Shown in pieces: positions 34,599-38,557 of a stretch of 38,557 nt of DNA. The stretch is from Streptomyces triticirhizae (GTDB taxonomy: Bacteria > Actinomycetota > Actinomycetes > Streptomycetales > Streptomycetaceae): NCBI RefSeq assembly GCF_003696235.1, contig NZ_RFFJ01000036.1:1-38557 (forward strand), in the 5' to 3' direction. The number at the start of each line of letters is the position of its first letter. The stretch's first letter is position 1. The notes below the pieces were generated by a model. The model was given only the letters and a program-made list of their open reading frames with translations. It had not been told where the DNA came from and made no database searches. Made by a program: the position numbers and the translations under genes.

Positions 34599-35558
34599 AT
34601 GGAAACGGCGATCGAAGTGCAGGGCCTGCGCAGGCGCTACGCCGGCCGAGGGGCCGGGGGTGCCTACGAGGCGGTCAGAGGGTTGGACTTCACGGTGCGG
34701 CGGGGCGAGGTCTTCGCCCTGCTCGGGACGAACGGCGCGGGGAAGACCTCCACGGTGGAGCTGCTGGAGGGGCTGGCGGAGCCCAGCGGGGGCGAGATCC
34801 GGCTTCTGGGGCTCGATCCCTTCCGGGAGCGCGCGACGGTGCGGCCCTGGATCGGGATCATGTTGCAGGAGGGCGGCCTGCCCAGCGAGTTGACGGCCGC
34901 CGAGACGGCCGGGATGTGGGCCGGCTGCACCACGGACGCGCGGCCGGCGGACGAGGCGCTGTCGCTGGTCGGGCTCACGGGCAGGGCCGACGTCCGGGTC
35001 AAGCAGCTCTCCGGCGGCGAGCGGCGCCGGCTGGATCTCGCCCTGGCGTTGATCGGGCGGCCCCGGGTGCTCTTCCTCGACGAGCCGACCACCGGCCTCG
35101 ACCCGCAGGCGCGGCGCACGACCTGGGAGTTGGTCAGGAGCCTGCGCGACGAGGGGACGACGATCGTGCTGACCACGCACTATCTGGAGGAGGCCGAGGC
35201 GTTGGCCGACCGTCTGGCGATCATGACCGAGGGGCGGATCACGGTCTCGGGCACGCCCGAGGAGGTGATGGCGGCGCGGCCCTCTCGGATCAGGTTCCTT
35301 CTGCCGGAGGGCCTGGTCCCCGCCGAGCTGCCGCTGTCGCTGCCCGCCGGCGTGGACGGCCGGCAGGTGGAGATCAGGACTCAGGATCTCCAGTCGGCGC
35401 TCACCGAGCTGCTGCTCTGGGCGCGGGGGCGGGGGGTCGCGCTGGAGGCCCTGGACGCCAGGTCCGCCTCGCTGGAGGAGGTCTTCCTGGAGATCGCCGG
35501 AGCGCAGCGGGAGTCGGGGCGCCTGGCCGCCATGGTCGGGAAGGGAGCCGCGGCATGA
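34599..35558 (+). CDS. ABC-2 exporter ATP-binding protein
   Basis: A 319-residue DrrA/CcmA-type ATPase. Walker A is GTNGAGKTS (43-51), the Q-loop IMLQEGGLP, the signature LSGGERRRLDLA, Walker B VLFLDEPTTGLDP, and the switch His in LTTHYLEEAEALADR. The C-terminal 90 residues are the usual DrrA-type tail. ATG 34599 has no strong ribosome site (TTGAGGGC just before it). An in-frame ATG at 34540 falls in the operator region and would add about 20 residues. Its stop overlaps the permease start as ATGA. The exported substrate is unknown. Confidence 0.9.
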   Translation: METAIEVQGLRRRYAGRGAGGAYEAVRGLDFTVRRGEVFALLGTNGAGKTSTVELLEGLAEPSGGEIRLLGLDPFRERATVRPWIGIMLQEGGLPSELTAAETAGMWAGCTTDARPADEALSLVGLTGRADVRVKQLSGGERRRLDLALALIGRPRVLFLDEPTTGLDPQARRTTWELVRSLRDEGTTIVLTTHYLEEAEALADRLAIMTEGRITVSGTPEEVMAARPSRIRFLLPEGLVPAELPLSLPAGVDGRQVEIRTQDLQSALTELLLWARGRGVALEALDARSASLEEVFLEIAGAQRESGRLAAMVGKGAAA

Positions 35559-36370
35559 GCACGATGCGGAGCGAGCGGACCGAGCGGCTGGCGCCGTCGG
35601 CGGCCGGCGGGGCGTCGGTCCGGCGGATGCGGTCGCTGGCGCGGGCGGAGCTGACGCTGCTGCTGCGCAGCAGGACGGCCCTGTGGGTCGCGCTGCTGAT
35701 GCCGCTGCTGATGGTCCTGGCGACATACTCGGCGCTGGAGGAGCTGGATCTCTCCGAGGCCGGACTGACGCAGGGCGAGGCGGTGTTGACCGGCGGCGTG
35801 GGGATGGTGCTGCTGGTGGTCATCTATCTCAACCTGGTGCCGGCGCTGGTGACCAGGCGGGAGGAGCGCGTGCTCAAGCGGCTGCGGACCGGGGAGATAG
35901 CGGATCGGGAGATCCTCATGGGCGCCGCGCTCCCGACGGTGACGGTCGCGGTGGCGCAGTCCCTGGTGTTGGTGGTGGCCGGCACCGTGCTGCTGGACGT
36001 GTCGGCGCCGGGCTCGCCGGCGTTGTTGCTGGCGGGCATCGGACTGGCGGTGGTCACCCTGGTGCTGCTGGCCGTGGTCACGGCGGGTCTGACCAGGACG
36101 GTGGACAGCGCGCAGATCACCACCACGCCGTTGCTGCTCGTGTGTGCCGTGGGGTGCGGGATCTTCATCCCGCTGGAGATCTTCCCCGAGTCGGTCACCT
36201 GGGCCTGCCGGATGCTGCCTCTGACGGGCTCGGTCGAGCTGATACGGCACGGCTGGATAGGTGGCCTCGACGGTGTCGAGATTGCCAGGGCCGGGCTGTT
36301 CGCCTTGGCGTGGGTGGTGATCGGGGTGTTTGCTGTGAGGCGTTGGTTCCGCTGGGACCCGAGGCAGTAA
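35555..36370 (+). CDS. ABC-2 type permease
   Basis: A 271-residue membrane protein with six predicted helices: ALWVALLMPLLMVLATYSAL, GVGMVLLVVIYLNLVPALV, VTVAVAQSLVLVVAGTVLL, LLLAGIGLAVVTLVLLAVV, LLLVCAVGCGIFIPLEIF and GLFALAWVVIGVFAV. Between helices 2 and 3 is the charged coupling segment TRREERVLKRLRTGEI. PESVTWACRMLPLTG is typical of the family. ATG 35555 overlaps the ATPase stop by four bases, and AAGGGAG precedes it. The two proteins should form a homodimer-of-pairs exporter. Confidence 0.9.
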   Translation: MSTMRSERTERLAPSAAGGASVRRMRSLARAELTLLLRSRTALWVALLMPLLMVLATYSALEELDLSEAGLTQGEAVLTGGVGMVLLVVIYLNLVPALVTRREERVLKRLRTGEIADREILMGAALPTVTVAVAQSLVLVVAGTVLLDVSAPGSPALLLAGIGLAVVTLVLLAVVTAGLTRTVDSAQITTTPLLLVCAVGCGIFIPLEIFPESVTWACRMLPLTGSVELIRHGWIGGLDGVEIARAGLFALAWVVIGVFAVRRWFRWDPRQ

Positions 36371-36483
36371 CGCGAGCGCTGGTCGGTCCCCATCTCTCAC
36401 GGGCTGGGGGCGGGCCTCGGGGCGCCAGGGTGGCCGCTCGCCCCCGCACACGAAGGGACTTCCGAGGAGAAGGGGCACGGTCC

Positions 36484-37821
36484 ATGTGGTTGCCACGCGG
36501 GTGGAAGGAGCTGCGGCACACCAGCCACCAGAGGCGGGTCCACGCCTACACCCGGTACACGCTCTACTTCATCTCCCTGTCGGAGCTGGCGGCGATCGCC
36601 AGCGTGCTGATCAACGCGGGCCCGTTGGACGGGGGGTGGGCGAGCCTGGCGCTGTGTGTCCTGGTCACCCACCACGCGTTCCTGATGCTGATGGCCACCA
36701 GGGACGGTCTCCGCCACTATCTCGACGGGACTCCCCGGCCGACGAGGCTGATCTCCTGGACGACGGGGTTCACCTGCGCCACGTCGCTCCTGGTGGGCGG
36801 CGCCGTCGCGCTGGACCTGCTCACTCCCAGGGTGCTTCCGCTGACATTGGTGACCACGGCGTTCTACGCGGGCCCCACCGCCCTTCTGCTGCCGCTGCGC
36901 TGGGCCGCGGGTCTGGCGGCCGCGCCGGTGGCCAGCTGTCTGGCGGCCTTCGCCCTCTACCGGCCGGACTCGACCGCGATGCTGGCGCAGGCCGCGTTCC
37001 TGCTGCCGTTCGGCCTCTTCATGGGCGGCACCTACCGGGCCTCCGCCTGGACGTTGCGGGTGCTGGACCGGGTGGATGCCGCGCGGGAGACGGAGAAGCG
37101 GCTGGCGGTGGCCGAGGAGCGGCTGCGGTTCGGCCGCGACCTGCACGATGTGCTGGGCCGCAACCTCTCGGTCATCGCGCTGAAGACCGAGTTGGCGGCC
37201 CAGCTGGCCCGGCGGGGTTCGCCGGACGCCGCCGAGCAGCTGGCCGAGGTGCAGCGGATCGCCCGCGAGTCCCAGCGCGAGATCAGGGAGGTGGTGAGGG
37301 GCTATCGCGAGGTCGATCTGCGGGCCGAACTGGCGGGCGCCCGGGGCGTGTTGGAGGCGGCGGACATCCGCTGCTCGTTGACGGGGGCGAGCACCGTCGC
37401 TCCGACGTTGCCGCCGAAGGTCGGCTCCGCGCTGGGCTGGGTGGTGCGCGAGGGTGTCACGAACGTGCTGCGGCACTCCTCGGCGAGGCGGTGCGACATC
37501 GGGTTCGGCCGCTCCCCCGACGGCTGGGCCGAGTTGTCGTTGGAGAACGACGGGTCACGCGTGGACGGTGCGCGGCCCGACCAGGCCGGGAGCGGGCTGG
37601 CCGGCCTGCGGGAGCGGCTGTCCGCTCTGGGTGGCACGCTCTCGGTGGAGTCCGCTCCCGGCGGCGTCTTCCGGCTGACCGCGCGCGTGCCGTTGGACCG
37701 GGAGAGCCCGGAGGCGCCCGGGGTCGGTGGCGCCGAGGGCGCGTTGGACGGCGCGGCGCGGCGGCGGGAGCGGCCGGTTGAGGAGGAGGCGGCGAGTGTG
37801 GAGAGAGGGGCGTCGCGTTGA
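36484..37821 (+). CDS. DesK/NarL-type sensor histidine kinase
   Basis: A 445-residue membrane kinase. The N-terminal half has five or six helices (about 28-185) with almost no outside loop, so it probably senses the membrane itself or the partner transporter. HisKA_3 has H221 in FGRDLHDVLGRNLSVIALK. The ATPase domain has VVREGVTNVLRHS (N-box) and GSGLAGLRERLSALGG (G-box). A 45-residue polar tail (ESPEAPGVGGAEGALDG and on) follows. ATG 36484 lies after GAGGAGAAGGGG. Its stop overlaps the regulator start by four bases. Confidence 0.92.
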   Translation: MWLPRGWKELRHTSHQRRVHAYTRYTLYFISLSELAAIASVLINAGPLDGGWASLALCVLVTHHAFLMLMATRDGLRHYLDGTPRPTRLISWTTGFTCATSLLVGGAVALDLLTPRVLPLTLVTTAFYAGPTALLLPLRWAAGLAAAPVASCLAAFALYRPDSTAMLAQAAFLLPFGLFMGGTYRASAWTLRVLDRVDAARETEKRLAVAEERLRFGRDLHDVLGRNLSVIALKTELAAQLARRGSPDAAEQLAEVQRIARESQREIREVVRGYREVDLRAELAGARGVLEAADIRCSLTGASTVAPTLPPKVGSALGWVVREGVTNVLRHSSARRCDIGFGRSPDGWAELSLENDGSRVDGARPDQAGSGLAGLRERLSALGGTLSVESAPGGVFRLTARVPLDRESPEAPGVGGAEGALDGAARRRERPVEEEAASVERGASR

Positions 37822-38441
37822 GCGAGGAACGGTCGGTGATCCGGGTGCTGCTGGCCGACGACGAACATCTGATCAGGGGGGCGCTGGCGGCGCTGTTGGC
37901 CCTTGAGGACGACCTGTTGGTGGTGGCGGAGGCCGCCTCAGGGCCCGAGGCGCTGGCCATGGCCCGCGCTCAGCGCCCCGATGTCGCGGTGCTCGACCTT
38001 GAGATGCCGGGCGCGGACGGGGTGTCGGTGGCGAACACGCTCCGGGCGGACCTGCCCGACTGTGCCGTGATGATCGTCACCGGCCACGGTCGCCCGGGCC
38101 ATCTCAAGCGCGCGTTGGCCGCCGGCGCCAGGGCGTTCCTCCCCAAGACGGTCTCGGCGCAGCGGCTGGGGGAGATCATTCGCACGGTGCACGCGGGAAA
38201 CCGCTATGTGGACCCGGAGTTGGCGGCCGACGCGATCAGCGCGGGGGACTCGCCGCTGACGGATCGGGAGGCCGAGTTGCTGGAGCTGGCGGCGGACGGC
38301 GCGCCGATCGCTGAGATCGCGGAGCGTGCGGCGTTGGCCCCGGGCACGGTGCGGAACTACCTGTCCTCGGCCGTGGCCAAGCTCGACGCGGAGAACCGGC
38401 ACACGGCGGCCCGTCGCGCGCGCGAGCGCGGTTGGCTCTGA
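37818..38441 (+). CDS. NarL/FixJ-family response regulator
   Basis: A 207-residue regulator. The receiver domain has D14-D15, the phosphate acceptor D60 in VAVLDLEMPG, T88 and K110 (FLPKT). The LuxR-type helix-turn-helix is at about 140-200 (PLTDREAELLELAADGA, then VRNYLSSAVAKLDAENR). It starts with the rare codon TTG, overlapping the kinase stop as TTGA, so it is made by translational coupling; GAGAGGGG lies 8-9 nt upstream. GTG 37836 is the alternative start. It is the likely binder of the TGACA repeats upstream of the operon. Confidence 0.93.
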   Translation: MSEERSVIRVLLADDEHLIRGALAALLALEDDLLVVAEAASGPEALAMARAQRPDVAVLDLEMPGADGVSVANTLRADLPDCAVMIVTGHGRPGHLKRALAAGARAFLPKTVSAQRLGEIIRTVHAGNRYVDPELAADAISAGDSPLTDREAELLELAADGAPIAEIAERAALAPGTVRNYLSSAVAKLDAENRHTAARRARERGWL

Positions 38442-38473
38442 CCTCGGCGGCGGGCGTCCGGCCAGGAGCGGGG

Positions 38474-38517
38474 CCGTTGCCCGCCCGGTGGACAACGGGC
38501 GGCGGGCCGGGCAACGG
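38474..38517 (+). terminator. possible terminator of the ABC/two-component operon
   Basis: CCGTTGCCCG (38474-38483) and CGGGCAACGG (38508-38517) pair perfectly around a 24-nt loop, 33 nt after the regulator stop. No T-run. Confidence 0.4.
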
Positions 38518-38526
38518 GCGGCGGGC
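38493..38526. repeat. 15-bp direct repeat
   Basis: CAACGGGCGGCGGGC occurs at 38493-38507 and again at 38512-38526, separated by CGGG (19-bp period). It overlaps the possible terminator and may simply be low-complexity GC-rich DNA. Confidence 0.6.
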
Positions 38527-38557
38527 GGTGCCGGCTCGGCGGCTGGGCCGCCCGTTC

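Overview
This high-GC window (codon third positions almost all G/C, many GTG starts) comes from a Streptomyces or a close relative. BldC, an Lsr2-family protein, valine dehydrogenase, a DUF3073 protein and an actinobacterial c-di-AMP riboswitch all point that way. From memory, the stretch from the Lsr2 paralogue through purSQL, purF/purM, DUF3073 and vdh to bldC matches, in reverse, a conserved core-chromosome block of S. coelicolor (around SCO4076-SCO4091). Most of the window is therefore core genome. No insertion sequence, phage gene or CRISPR array was seen.

Layout. Positions 1-3500: the 3' end of a probable PrsW-type gene, a sialyltransferase-like (GT29) protein with a TPR-like N-terminus, and a membrane-anchored M23 endopeptidase behind a c-di-AMP riboswitch. 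Positions 3500-9230: the most unusual part, a three-gene cluster on the minus strand. It encodes an EACC1-type adaptor, a caspase fused through one membrane segment to a periplasmic-binding-like region and a vWA domain, and a solute-binding lipoprotein. A SpoIIE-type phosphatase lies just upstream. I read the cluster as a candidate trans-membrane caspase conflict or signalling system. Positions 9600-14440: aldo/keto reductase, RNHCP zinc-ribbon protein, tRNA-Lys, a DEAD-box helicase with an RG-rich tail, and a small zincin.

Positions 14500-21030: tRNA-Glu, tRNA-Asp and tRNA-Phe, a DUF3533-like membrane protein with a damaged C-terminus, the giant helicase HrpA, a second identical tRNA-Asp, and bldC. 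Positions 21470-33050: a conserved unknown gene divergent from vdh, DUF3073, purF-purM, a maleylpyruvate isomerase/SCP-family protein, PH-domain and PEBP proteins, and the overlapping purS-purQ-purL operon. Several genes here have a TANNNT -10 box only 6-7 nt before the start codon, which predicts leaderless mRNAs.

Positions 33470-38557: the Lsr2 paralogue, two tRNA-Gly genes (the TCC one has an aberrant T-arm and D-loop), then an operon for an ABC-2 exporter and a DesK/NarL-type two-component system preceded by two TGACA-type inverted repeats.

How they work together: PurS, PurQ and PurL form the FGAM synthase, and PurF and PurM supply the flanking steps of IMP synthesis. BldC and the Lsr2 paralogue are developmental or nucleoid regulators. 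The terminal ABC/HK/RR genes form one self-contained, probably autoregulated, export-response unit.
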